From JARRKU01 sp050288425 (GTDB lineage: Bacteria > Desulfobacterota > Desulfobacteria > Desulfobacterales > Desulfosarcinaceae), in assembly GCA_050288425.1 (NCBI GenBank), contig JBNKDU010000173.1:1-64000 (forward strand): a DNA stretch of 64,000 nucleotides, read 5' to 3'. The translations under genes were made by a program, and so were the position numbers. Every line of letters begins with the position of its first letter. The first letter of the stretch is position 1. The notes beneath the pieces are model-generated. The model was not told the DNA's origin and made no database searches. It worked only from the letters and a program-made list of their open reading frames with translations. Of the stretch, positions 23,677 through 32,192 are shown one piece after another.

Positions 23677-25469
23677 GGCGATACCTCCGGTTCCCCGGGC
23701 GGCGGGCAGGGCAGCAGCAGGCGGAAGGTGGTGCCGCGGTCCGGTGTGCTCTCCACCTCCAGGCGACCCTGGTGGGCCTCCACGATTTTATACACGATGG
23801 CCAGTCCCAGACCGGTGCCTTTTTGTTTGGTTGTGAAATAGGGATCGAAGATCTGATTGAGCCGGTCGGCGGAGATGCCCGGTCCCGTGTCGCTGACGGC
23901 GATGGCCACCTGTCCGTTCTCCGTGGGATGGCAGGCCACGGCCAGGCGCCCGCCCGCCTCCATGGCCTGCAGGGCGTTGAGATAGAGGTTGAGCAGGCAC
24001 TGGATGATGCGATCCGGGTCGATGCGCAGGGGGCACAGATTCTCGGCCACCTCCAAGTCCACCTGGACTTCGAGGTTGGCCGCATCCTGCTGGATCAACT
24101 GGATCGAGCGCGTGAGCAGGGGCGCCAATGGAGTGGACTGGAGCTTGAGATCCGATGGCCGGGCGAACTCCAGAAGCTCGGTGATGGCCCGGTTGAGCCG
24201 GTCCACCTCCTGGATCATCACGTCGGCGGCCTCCCGGGCCTCGCTGCCTTGTTCGAACTGCTGGCCGAAATAGGTGGCCATGCCTTTGATGGAACTCAAG
24301 GGGTTGCGGATCTCGTGGGCCACCCCCGCGGCCAGTCCGCCCACGGCCGCCAGTTTCTCCTGCCGGCGCACGGCCTCCTGGAGCCGGCGCACTTCGCCCA
24401 GGTCCCGCAGGATGAGCACATCGCCCACAAACTCCCCCACCTCGTTGACGATGCGGGTGGCGCTGACACTCACCGGCACGCCGCCGCCGGCGCCGAAGGC
24501 GCAGGTCATCTCTTTTTCGATCACCGGACGGCCCTGTTCCAGCAGCTCCTTGAGTCCGCACAGTCCCGCAGGCAGCAGTTCGTCCGGCAACCTGCCGGCG
24601 GCCGTATCGGCAGACACCCCGATGATCTCCTCGGCGGCGGCGTTGAAAAAGCTGATGCGCCCGTCGCGACCGGTGGCGATGAGCCCCACGGGCAGGTGGG
24701 TCACCACCTCGTCGGCAAAGGCGCTGGTATCCTGCAGCGAACGTTTGGTGGTGCGGTAGCTCTGCATCCAGAAAATCGATACGAACCCGGCAAAACCCAG
24801 CAGGAGCAGGATTACCGTCATCACCACGGAGGTGCGGATATCTTCCCGGATGGCCTCTTCGAACGGGTCCACATCCAGACCGACCACGATAATCAGGGCC
24901 TGGCGGTTCGCCCGTCCGAACCAGTCGTCCGGTTCCGGCGAGATCATCATGTGCCGCTGCATCATCCGCGACATGTGGCCGAACCCCCGGGAGCGATCCG
25001 GCGTCAGCGGCCGGAAGTGGCGGTGCACCTCGAAGGCCCGCCGGCCGTCGTCCAGATCCACCAGCTCCCAGTTCTCCTGCAGCTCGGGGCCCAGGTGGAT
25101 CAATTTGCCTTCCTTCCGGAAGGGGGCGTCGATTCTGGTCGGATCGCTGTGGGCCACGGTTGCGCCATCCTCGTTCACCACGGCGATGTAAAGCACGTCC
25201 GGCAATCGGGCGGTCTCCTCCAGCAGCTGTTGGATCTGCCGACCGCCCCAGCGCATGCCCATCATCCCGGTACGCGCACCGGCCTCAACCGCCCGGATCA
25301 GAGCCGCTCCCTTGGCCAGCAGCACATCGGACATATAGCGCTTTTCCCGGTGGGTGTTCTGCACGGCCATCACGATGACCACCGCCAGCAGGATCACCGT
25401 GGATCCCAGGATGATCCATGGCGAAGTGCGCAGGCCGGTGCGTCTGGCGTTATGTCGGCGTGGGGACAC
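23673..25469 (-). CDS. zraS: Membrane sensor histidine kinase, ZraS type
   Basis: About 598 residues: a membrane segment near the start (about 20-40), a roughly 190-residue periplasmic sensor region, and a second membrane segment. Then follow a PAS domain (VTHLPVGLIATGRDGRISFFNAAAEEI), HisKA with phospho-His in GLAAGVAHEIRNPLSSIKG, and HATPase (VSDTGPGI, GTGLGLAIV). The sensor region contains a Met/His-rich patch (MSRMMQRHMM) that could bind metal. I use the GTG at 25469 because GCGAGG lies 7 nt before it and a sigma-70 promoter lies about 100 bp upstream. The longer frame reaching 25796 crosses that promoter. It overlaps zraR by 4 bp. Confidence 0.9.
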   Translation of the reverse strand: MSPRRHNARRTGLRTSPWIILGSTVILLAVVIVMAVQNTHREKRYMSDVLLAKGAALIRAVEAGARTGMMGMRWGGRQIQQLLEETARLPDVLYIAVVNEDGATVAHSDPTRIDAPFRKEGKLIHLGPELQENWELVDLDDGRRAFEVHRHFRPLTPDRSRGFGHMSRMMQRHMMISPEPDDWFGRANRQALIIVVGLDVDPFEEAIREDIRTSVVMTVILLLLGFAGFVSIFWMQSYRTTKRSLQDTSAFADEVVTHLPVGLIATGRDGRISFFNAAAEEIIGVSADTAAGRLPDELLPAGLCGLKELLEQGRPVIEKEMTCAFGAGGGVPVSVSATRIVNEVGEFVGDVLILRDLGEVRRLQEAVRRQEKLAAVGGLAAGVAHEIRNPLSSIKGMATYFGQQFEQGSEAREAADVMIQEVDRLNRAITELLEFARPSDLKLQSTPLAPLLTRSIQLIQQDAANLEVQVDLEVAENLCPLRIDPDRIIQCLLNLYLNALQAMEAGGRLAVACHPTENGQVAIAVSDTGPGISADRLNQIFDPYFTTKQKGTGLGLAIVYKIVEAHQGRLEVESTPDRGTTFRLLLPCPPPGEPEVSP

Positions 25470-25568
25470 TGTAGGCCTCGCTTTCGGGGAATGGCGGTGC
25501 CGGGTCGGCGTCGCAATCGACGGGGATCTTTTCGATCCCCGAAACCTTTCGACCGGCCGGGACATTAG

Positions 25569-25598
25569 AATATAGGGATCGACTGGGTAAAATGTAAA
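25569..25598 (-). promoter_or_regulatory. Sigma-70 promoter of zraS-zraR; notes on the 438-bp gap
   Basis: The minus strand shows TTTACA (25598-25593), an 18-nt spacer and TATATT (25574-25569). It lies in the 25470-25907 gap, which also holds a hairpin CGGGGATC / GATCCCCG at about 25531-25551 in the zraS leader, without a T-run. I saw no other gene in this gap. Confidence 0.55.
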
Positions 25599-25907
25599 CA
25601 CCAAAAGGAAAAAACCTGCGATTCGCGTAATCTTTATACACATTCCCGGCGGCCGGGTTGTATCAATTGGACAGGCGATGGACAATTGCAGCCGGCAGCG
25701 CGCGTCCGGAATAATTGACAAACCGTCGGAATTGGGCGATATTTCCCAACCGGAGGCAAAAGAACTGCGGGTCGACCGGATGCCTTCATTGACCACCCAC
25801 AGGCTTCATCAACGGTTTGCCGCGGATTTGGATCCTGCACCGCGCAGACCTCATCATCCGGCAGGAAGGACGAACGATTCCGGAAAGAGAAAGGCAAGGA
25901 GGAAACG

Positions 25908-26270
25908 ATGGCTACCCAAGACAAGTGTTGTACGATCGTACCTTATTTCAAAGTGTCAGGCGGAAAACTCGATTCATTTAAAGAATTGTGCGGAAAATTC
26001 GTCGAAAAAAGCAGTGGCGAGGCAAAATGTCTCTACTATGGTTTCAGTTTCGATGGGGATCAGGCCCATTGCCGGGAAGGATATCAGGATGCCGATGGTC
26101 TTCTGGCCCACCTCGAAAACGTCGGCGCGCTGCTTCAGGAGGCGTTGACGATCTCCGAGCTCACCCGCCTGGAGATCCATGGACCGGAAGAAGAACTGGC
26201 CAAGCTGCGCGAACCGCTGGCCAACCTGAACCCCCAATTCTTCACGCTGGAGTATGGCTTCCGGCGGTAG
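25908..26270 (+). CDS. Small ABM-like (ferredoxin-fold) protein
   Basis: A 120-residue soluble protein with four cysteines in the first half. The layout (CTIVPYFKVSGGKLDSFKELCGKF, then LYYGFSFDGDQAHCREGYQDADGLLAHLENVG) resembles antibiotic-biosynthesis-monooxygenase-type ferredoxin folds, a group often seen in small orphan proteins. The function is unknown. AAGGAGGAAACG before the ATG is a near-perfect ribosome site, which supports a real and well-translated gene. It stands alone between the zra locus and the deacetylase gene. Confidence 0.75.
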   Translation: MATQDKCCTIVPYFKVSGGKLDSFKELCGKFVEKSSGEAKCLYYGFSFDGDQAHCREGYQDADGLLAHLENVGALLQEALTISELTRLEIHGPEEELAKLREPLANLNPQFFTLEYGFRR

Positions 26271-26330
26271 GGTGCCCGGGTCGACCCGCTGGTTGCTTGA
26301 GCCCTGACGTTACCTGATAAAGTGAATGGA

Positions 26331-27026
26331 TCAGTCGGGCAGGATCACCTTGTGAAATGCCTCGGCCAGGTCGTATTTGCTGCCCTGGGCCATGAGGCGG
26401 CAGCGTTTGCGCAGCCAGCCGCGCAGGTCGCCGTCGTTGATCTCGCGCACCTGGGATTCGTGGCAGCTCAGGGCGGTCAGCTTGCGTTCGAAGGTGGTTT
26501 CGATATTGGAGTAGTGGTTGATGTCCTCGGTGCCGAAGTAGTGAACTTCGCGCACCTTGTGGGGCTCCAGGCCCTGCTCCAGCAGATCGGGGTAGGCCAT
26601 ATGGTCGCGGGCGAAGGGAAAGACCGCGTCCATGACCACCTGGCCCACGACGCGGTGATCGCGGTGCCAGAGGTAGCGACGGTACGGGTCGAGGGTGAAG
26701 ACGGTGTGGGGCCGATGGATGCGGATCTGCTCCACCAGGCGTTTGCGAAACCCGGGCGTGTCTTCCAGGGTCTGGTCGCCATAGCCCAGGAAGATCACCC
26801 GTTCCACGCCCAGCACCTCGCAGGCCGCACGCTGCTCCTTTTCGCGCAGGGCCACCAGGGCTTCGACGGTCAGGCTGCGGTCGCTGGTGCCCTTGTCGCC
26901 GCTGGTGCAGACCACATACACCACCCGCTTTCCCATCTGGGTCCACTGGGCCACGGTGCCGGCGGCACCGAACTCGGCATCGTCAGGATGGGCGGTGATC
27001 ACCATCAGGTCAATTGAACCATTCAT
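26331..27026 (-). CDS. PIG-L/LmbE-family deacetylase (MshB/BshB-like)
   Basis: A 231-residue member of the PIG-L family of zinc-dependent N-acetyl-sugar deacetylases. The metal site motif is ITAHPDDAEFG at residues 10-20, and the third ligand region is FTLDPYRRYLWHRDHRVVGQVVMDA with the HxxH-like pair. MshB and BshB of this family deacetylate GlcNAc-inositol or GlcNAc-malate during low-molecular-weight thiol synthesis. It is the last gene of the minus-strand cluster, separated from the MshA-like gene by a 141-bp gap that contains a hairpin. The substrate is unknown, but an N-acetylated glycoside made by the neighbouring glycosyltransferase is the natural guess. Confidence 0.88.
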   Translation of the reverse strand: MNGSIDLMVITAHPDDAEFGAAGTVAQWTQMGKRVVYVVCTSGDKGTSDRSLTVEALVALREKEQRAACEVLGVERVIFLGYGDQTLEDTPGFRKRLVEQIRIHRPHTVFTLDPYRRYLWHRDHRVVGQVVMDAVFPFARDHMAYPDLLEQGLEPHKVREVHYFGTEDINHYSNIETTFERKLTALSCHESQVREINDGDLRGWLRKRCRLMAQGSKYDLAEAFHKVILPD

Positions 27027-27076
27027 ATCCGATAAGCTCCCGGGTCTGGGGGTTCCAATCCAAAGAACGGCAACAA

Positions 27077-27106
27077 GAGAGCACAGGATCGCTCCCCTGT
27101 GCTCTC
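27077..27106. terminator. Strong hairpin between glycosyltransferase and deacetylase genes
   Basis: Perfect 11-bp stem GAGAGCACAGG / CCTGTGCTCTC with an 8-nt loop. On the minus strand TTGTTGCC follows, a poor T-run. It could attenuate or partly terminate the cluster transcript before the deacetylase gene, or stabilise a processed mRNA end. Confidence 0.45.
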
Positions 27107-27167
27107 GATCTTTTCAGCCGCGTCGGTGCGTGCGGCCACATGTTGTTCCCATAGTAACGCATTGCTT

Positions 27168-28385
27168 TCAAAAGGCAAAGGCCTCGCGTGCACGAAGGTA
27201 TTCCCGGGCCGTGGCCGCGGCCGTGCTGTCCCAGCCGTAGCCCACGACGGTGGCCCGCACGCCGGTCTGCGACGGACGCCGGCCGCCGCGGGGGAGTAGC
27301 CAGCGCCCCATTCCCTGTACCAGCGCATCGGTCCGGGGCGCCGGCACCAGGGTGCCGTTGACGCCTTCGGCGATGACCGCCGGCGCGATCCCCACGGGGG
27401 TCGCCAGCACCGGCGTGCCGCAGGCCAGGGCCTCCAGCACCACCAGGCCGAAGCTTTCATAGTGGGAGGGAAGGGCCAGCAAATCGGCGGCCGCATAATA
27501 GGGGATCAATTCTTCCGGCGGCACGCGGCCGGCGAAACGAACCCGCCCGGTGATGCCCAGGCTTGCGGCCTTGGCCCGGAGCGCCCGGTCGGCGGTTGCC
27601 CGGGGTCCGTCGCCGCCCACCAGGATCAGCCGCAAATGCGGTCGCCGGGCCGCCAGTACGGCGACGGCTTCCAGCAGGGCGTCGAGCCCCTTCAGCGGGG
27701 CGAAGCGTCCCACGAAGAGCACGATCTCCTCCTCGCCGTTCATTCCCAGTGCACGCCGGGCCTCGATCCGGGGTCGGGGCTGAAAGCGCTCCAGGTTCAC
27801 GCCGCCGGCGATGACGGTTACCTTGTCCGGGGGCGCTCCGTAGAATTCGACGAGGTGGTCCTTTTCGGCGGCCACCGGAACGATGACCCGGTCGGCGGAC
27901 CGGACCAGCCGTCGCTCCCGGGAGATGCGCCCCCGGGGTTCGTTTTCCGCCGGCGTGGTCTGGTTCTTGACCGCCCCCAGGGTGTGAAAGGTCATCAGAT
28001 GGGGCACCCGCCAGGCGTCCCGCGCCAGGGCACCCACCTCCCCCGAAAGCCAATAATGGCTGTGGATCAGATCGTAGACGACGCCGGCGCGGCGGCGATA
28101 CGATTCCAGGGCGGAGAAGACGGCTTCCAGATGGAAGGGCATGCGCTCCTTGGGTACCTCCGGCCGGTCCTGGTTCAGCAGGTGGATCAGCCGCACGTTG
28201 GGATGCAGGCGAACGGCATTCGCGCTTCCGGGCATGTAGGTGAAGATGTCGATGCGATGGCCGTAGCGCCCCAGCCAGCGGGCCAGCTCGCTCACATAGA
28301 CACTCATGCCGCCGGTGTTTTGACTGCCCAGGGGCCCCAGGGGACTGGAATGGACGGAGAGCATGGCGATGCGCAGGGTGGCCAT
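27168..28385 (-). CDS. GT4 glycosyltransferase, MshA-like
   Basis: A 405-residue GT-B enzyme. The N-terminal half is strikingly like MshA (N-acetylglucosamine transferase of mycothiol synthesis) as I remember it: MLSVHSSPLGPLGSQNTGGM, then LIHSHYWLSGEVGALARD and TFHTLGAVKN. The C-terminal half has the GT4 nucleotide-sugar motifs VLFVGRFAPLKGLDALLEA and LALPSHYESFGLVVLEALACG (EX7E). It probably transfers a sugar from a UDP- or similar donor to a small acceptor. Its ATG overlaps the TAA of the GNAT gene (TAATG), so the two are coupled. Confidence 0.9.
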   Translation of the reverse strand: MATLRIAMLSVHSSPLGPLGSQNTGGMSVYVSELARWLGRYGHRIDIFTYMPGSANAVRLHPNVRLIHLLNQDRPEVPKERMPFHLEAVFSALESYRRRAGVVYDLIHSHYWLSGEVGALARDAWRVPHLMTFHTLGAVKNQTTPAENEPRGRISRERRLVRSADRVIVPVAAEKDHLVEFYGAPPDKVTVIAGGVNLERFQPRPRIEARRALGMNGEEEIVLFVGRFAPLKGLDALLEAVAVLAARRPHLRLILVGGDGPRATADRALRAKAASLGITGRVRFAGRVPPEELIPYYAAADLLALPSHYESFGLVVLEALACGTPVLATPVGIAPAVIAEGVNGTLVPAPRTDALVQGMGRWLLPRGGRRPSQTGVRATVVGYGWDSTAAATAREYLRAREAFAF

Positions 28386-29407
28386 TACAACTCCACCCGG
28401 CAGCGGAACAGGTCGATCTGTCGTCCGCCGATGCGCTTTTTGTAAATCTCGGCGCCTTTGAGCAGGTCGTACCGCCGGCAGCCGGCGCCGATGCCGTCTC
28501 GGATGCTGAAGATTTTGCTCAGCACCCCCACGCTCAGGTCGCTGAAGCGCGCGTCGTACCCGCTGTTGTACAGGTAGCGTGTGCCCCGATAATCGAAACA
28601 GAGCACGGCGGCGGCCGGTTCGCCGTCCACCTCCAGGAACCCCAGCCGAAGCATCCCCTCTGCGGCCAGGCATGCCATCTGGGCCTGGAAGTAGTCGGCC
28701 ATGGTCGCATCCATGAAGTCGGCCTTGTCCGCCCGGTTGCGCTGGAAGAGGCGCAGGAAGGTGTCGCCGTCGGCGGTCAGATTGCAATCGCCGGTGCGCA
28801 GGTGGAAACCGTAGGATCCGTGGGCGTCCAGGCGCCGGATCTTGCGGCGCACTTCGTGGCGCTGTTTGCCGTCGAGCAGCATCAGGTACTCTTCCCACCG
28901 GGCGGGCAGCGGCGTCTCGAAGGTCACCTCGTCGGCGACGATCTCCAGACCGATGTCGCCGGCCAGGGCCAGGGTCTTCAGCGCCCCGAGGGCCCGGGAC
29001 CTGGGGTGCAGGCTGCGCAGGTCCATGCGCCGGACGCCCTCGGCCTTCAGGAACGCAACGGCCGCCGCCATCACCGCGGCGGCCTCCCCGGCAGGGGCCA
29101 CGATATCCTGATAGTCGCATACATCGGGGATGCCCAGAAAACAGGCGCAGTCGCCGTCCACCGACAACGGCGCATGGCCGATGGTCTCCCCGCCGTCATC
29201 CACGGTCAGGATCAGCGGCGCGCCCCGGGCCCCAAGGTGCCGGCACACCGTCTGCAGCCAGAAGGGCAATACGAAGAGGCAATCCCAGCCGGACGATGCA
29301 ATGGAGGCCCGCCAGGCGTCGGTGTAGGTCGAAAAATCGGCTACGGTGACGTTTCGGGCGGCGGATCGCGCAGGATTCCCGTAATTGTCGCCATGGGCGG
29401 TGGGCAT
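28385..29407 (-). CDS. GNAT-fold acyl/aminoacyltransferase (BioF2/FemAB-like)
   Basis: A 340-residue protein with the double-GNAT layout of the FemAB-like PF13480 group. The diagnostic region is about residues 165-300: LLDGKQRHEVRRKIRRLDAHG, FLRLFQRNRADKADFMD, GFLEVDGEPAAAVLCFDYRGTRYLYNSGYD. Such enzymes form amide bonds on sugars, peptides or exopolysaccharides using acyl-CoA, acyl-carrier or aminoacyl-tRNA donors. Here it is coupled to an MshA-like glycosyltransferase and could acylate the amine exposed by the PIG-L deacetylase. That order of steps is inference. The start at 29407 is the first ATG of the frame. Confidence 0.8.
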   Translation of the reverse strand: MPTAHGDNYGNPARSAARNVTVADFSTYTDAWRASIASSGWDCLFVLPFWLQTVCRHLGARGAPLILTVDDGGETIGHAPLSVDGDCACFLGIPDVCDYQDIVAPAGEAAAVMAAAVAFLKAEGVRRMDLRSLHPRSRALGALKTLALAGDIGLEIVADEVTFETPLPARWEEYLMLLDGKQRHEVRRKIRRLDAHGSYGFHLRTGDCNLTADGDTFLRLFQRNRADKADFMDATMADYFQAQMACLAAEGMLRLGFLEVDGEPAAAVLCFDYRGTRYLYNSGYDARFSDLSVGVLSKIFSIRDGIGAGCRRYDLLKGAEIYKKRIGGRQIDLFRCRVEL

Positions 29408-29412
29408 GGGAG

Positions 29413-30456
29413 CTACTCTCCTACGGTGGAATGATCGGTTTGCGCCGGCAGGCTCACCCTCCTGCCGCTGCCGGCGGACGCGGCCAGGGCGTCCAGCACA
29501 CGCAGGTTGCCGACGCTTTCGGCCGGCGGAATGGCCACCGGCTGCCGTCCGGCAACGACGTCCCCGAAATGCTCCACCATCAATCGATATTCGTCCGTTC
29601 CATCCACCCGGTGCAGGATGCCGGTTTCGTCGTCCCGGCCGCGCACGGTGAACGCGGCCGGCCGCTCCCAGGGGATGAAGGCATCGTGGGGCAGCTCGAT
29701 GCTGCCCCGGGTGCCGGTGATGGAAAAGGTTTGTTGCAGGGCGGCGGCGAATCCGGCCTCGATGGTGGCCATGGCCCCTCCATCGAAGGCCATGCTGCCC
29801 ACGAACAGCGTATCGACTCCGCCGGGGGTTCTGTTGGCCATGCCGTGTACGCTACGGGGCAGGGCGCCCATCATCCAGGTGGCCGTGCCGACGCCGTAGC
29901 TGCCCACGTCCAGCAATGAACCGCCGCCTTTTTCCGGGACCAGGCGGAAATGGGTTCCCGCCGTCAGGGTTTCCGGATCCATGGCGAAAGTGAAGGCCAC
30001 CCGGACCAGCCGCGGCCGGCCGATCTCGCCCCGGGCCACCATTTGACGGATCCTAAGGCTGCGCGGGTGGAAGCGGTACATCAGGGCCTCCATCAGCACC
30101 CGCCCATGGCATTGGGCCGCTGCGGCCATCTCTTCTGCCTGGCGGGCGGTGGTGGCCAGGGGTTTTTCACAGAGCACATGCTTGCCGGCGGCCAGGGCCT
30201 TCAGGGTCCAGGGATGGTGCAGGTGGTTGGGCAGGGGAATATAGACCGCGTCCACGGCGGGATCGTCCAGGACGTCGTCGCAGCGTTCCACCACCCGGGC
30301 GATGTGGAACCGCCGGGCCATTTCGGCGGCCGCCCCGGGCCGCCGGGTGGCCAGTACCTGCACCCGGCCGTTGCGTGCCTTGGCCATGGCCGGCAGGACG
30401 CATTTGCGGGCGATGGTGGCGTTGCCCAGTACGCCCCAATGGACGATATCATTCAT
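29413..30456 (-). CDS. Gfo/Idh/MocA-family NAD(P)-dependent oxidoreductase
   Basis: A 347-residue protein. A Rossmann domain starts with VHWGVLGNATIARKCVLPAM, and the family motif is GKHVLCEKPLATT (catalytic Lys in EKP). The C-terminal alpha/beta domain contains GGGSLLDVGSYGV. These enzymes oxidise or reduce sugar or cyclitol hydroxyls. It overlaps the ThuA-Gfo/Idh gene by 8 bp and precedes the GNAT gene by 5 bp. Having two oxidoreductases in the same operon points to a modified sugar or inositol, possibly the acceptor for the glycosyltransferase. Confidence 0.92.
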   Translation of the reverse strand: MNDIVHWGVLGNATIARKCVLPAMAKARNGRVQVLATRRPGAAAEMARRFHIARVVERCDDVLDDPAVDAVYIPLPNHLHHPWTLKALAAGKHVLCEKPLATTARQAEEMAAAAQCHGRVLMEALMYRFHPRSLRIRQMVARGEIGRPRLVRVAFTFAMDPETLTAGTHFRLVPEKGGGSLLDVGSYGVGTATWMMGALPRSVHGMANRTPGGVDTLFVGSMAFDGGAMATIEAGFAAALQQTFSITGTRGSIELPHDAFIPWERPAAFTVRGRDDETGILHRVDGTDEYRLMVEHFGDVVAGRQPVAIPPAESVGNLRVLDALAASAGSGRRVSLPAQTDHSTVGE

Positions 30457-32101
30457 CGAGCACCTCCACGGTTCCGCCCCGGGACATGGAGCGTGCGGCG
30501 GCCTCCAGGATGGCCACCACCTGCATCGAGTCCTCCAGAGGCGCGGCCAGGGGTTCGCCCCAGACGAGGTGGTCCGCGAGGTTCCGGTGAAAGGCATGGC
30601 GGCTCCTGGGGGGCAGGGCGAGATTCTGCTGCACCACCTCTCCTCCGTTTTGCCGGATGTGCAGGGTCAGCCGGGGCGGCATCTCGGTGACCGGTATTTC
30701 ATGGGTCTCGAAATAGTGCACCTCGTGGGGCAGATAACTGGTCACGTCCCGCCAGTGTCCCACCACGGCGCCCTCGGTCCCCAACAGGTACCATTTGGGC
30801 TTGGGCGCCGCGGCGATATCGGAATGGATGAATTCGGCCTCGCGCCCGTCCGCGAAACGCACGAAGATGCGCTCCTGATCGGCGTTGGTGACATCATGCC
30901 ACACCCGGTTGTGACGCATGCCCTGCACCGAATCGATCCGGGTGCCCATCAACCCGACGATCCAGTCCAGATAGTGGGCGCCCCAGTCGTAGGTGGTGCC
31001 TCCGCAGATCGGCGCGTGGGAGTGCCAGTAGCCGCAGGGATGGTGAAATGCGCCCACGAAGGTCTCCAGATGGAATAGATCGCCGATGCGTCCCTGGTCC
31101 ACCGCGCCCTTGATGGCCAGGTAATCGGGATCGAATCGGCGGTTCTGGTGGCAGCAGAGGAGGAGGCGGTGTTCCCGGGCCAGCGCCGCCATGCGGCCGG
31201 TTTCCTTCCGGTTCAGGGCCAGGGGTTTTTCGCAAACCACGTGCTTTCCCGCTTCCATCATTTTCAGGGCCAGGTCGGCATGGCTGTTGGGCGGGGTGGC
31301 GACGATCACCAATTGCACGGAATCGTCGGCGGCCATTTCGTCGGCACCTCCGTGGCGGGCGATGTCGGGAAAATCGGTATGGGCCTGGTCGCGGCGGCGG
31401 GGGTCGAGATCGCATACCGCCGACAGGGTCAACCCCGGCGCGGCCTGGGCGCCCAGTCCGTGCAGGCGGCCCACCGAAGGGGCGTATCCCAGGATCCCCA
31501 CCCCGGTGTCCCCAGGGAGCCTGGTCTGGCCGGCCATCCGGACCAGCAGGCGATAGAGGATCCTTTGCAGGACCGGATGCCCAAGATCTTCCAGGACGGT
31601 GGCGGCCATTTGCCCCGCATCCAGGGGCCGGTGAACCAGCACGGGACTGTGATCGTATTTCCAGTCGGCATACAGGACCACTTCGGTGGTTCCATCCGCG
31701 GGGATCATCCGGCGGTGCCGGCCCCGAAGGTAGATGGCGTCGGGCAGGCCCCGGCCCAGGGGATGATCGCGATGGTCAAACAGTACCCGCAGCTCCAGCG
31801 CCGGATCGGCCGGCGTCAACCGGACGCCGAAGCCTTCGGGCAGGTCCCCTTCTTCCGGAGACACCAGCACCAGCCAGCCATGGCCGTCGCGGACGAACCG
31901 GGTCAGCCGCCGGACTTCCTCTTCGGACAACGGGGGGCCGGAGGAAATCACGGCGTCATACCCATCGAAATCCCGGGGAACCTCCATCTGCACGGTGACC
32001 CGGACATGGGTCATGGTGCGTAGAAAGGACCGCCAGCCGGCGATCCCGGCATGGGATCCTTGGTCGATGAACAACAGATGGATGGGGGCATGGACGATCA
32101 T
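30449..32101 (-). CDS. Fusion: ThuA/glutaminase-like domain plus Gfo/Idh/MocA oxidoreductase
   Basis: A 550-residue protein. Residues 1 to about 195 form a class-I-amidotransferase-like (ThuA-like) domain (HLLFIDQGSHAGIAG, VISSGPPLSEEEVRRLTRFVRDGHG). It has no obvious catalytic Cys, as in ThuA. From about residue 205 a Gfo/Idh/MocA dehydrogenase follows (VGILGYAPSVGRLHGLG, AGKHVVCEKPLALNRKE, GGTTYDWGAHYLDW). ThuA partners sugar dehydrogenases in some sugar-oxidation loci, but usually as a separate protein. The dinucleotide loop GYAPSVG is unusual. The start at 32101 has GAGGAGAG upstream. The gap to the S51 gene upstream is 91 bp. Confidence 0.85.
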   Translation of the reverse strand: MIVHAPIHLLFIDQGSHAGIAGWRSFLRTMTHVRVTVQMEVPRDFDGYDAVISSGPPLSEEEVRRLTRFVRDGHGWLVLVSPEEGDLPEGFGVRLTPADPALELRVLFDHRDHPLGRGLPDAIYLRGRHRRMIPADGTTEVVLYADWKYDHSPVLVHRPLDAGQMAATVLEDLGHPVLQRILYRLLVRMAGQTRLPGDTGVGILGYAPSVGRLHGLGAQAAPGLTLSAVCDLDPRRRDQAHTDFPDIARHGGADEMAADDSVQLVIVATPPNSHADLALKMMEAGKHVVCEKPLALNRKETGRMAALAREHRLLLCCHQNRRFDPDYLAIKGAVDQGRIGDLFHLETFVGAFHHPCGYWHSHAPICGGTTYDWGAHYLDWIVGLMGTRIDSVQGMRHNRVWHDVTNADQERIFVRFADGREAEFIHSDIAAAPKPKWYLLGTEGAVVGHWRDVTSYLPHEVHYFETHEIPVTEMPPRLTLHIRQNGGEVVQQNLALPPRSRHAFHRNLADHLVWGEPLAAPLEDSMQVVAILEAAARSMSRGGTVEVLDE

Positions 32102-32192
32102 GGGTCTCTCTCCTCGGCGGACATCCGGCAGGATGGATGTCATTGCCATGGGTCGAATCAGCGGCCGGCCCGCGCAGGAAGATCGGTAGGAT

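Noticed and set aside
25531..25551. GGGGATC hairpin upstream of zraS as a terminator
   Set aside because: No T-run follows on either strand; it is more likely a leader stem or chance.
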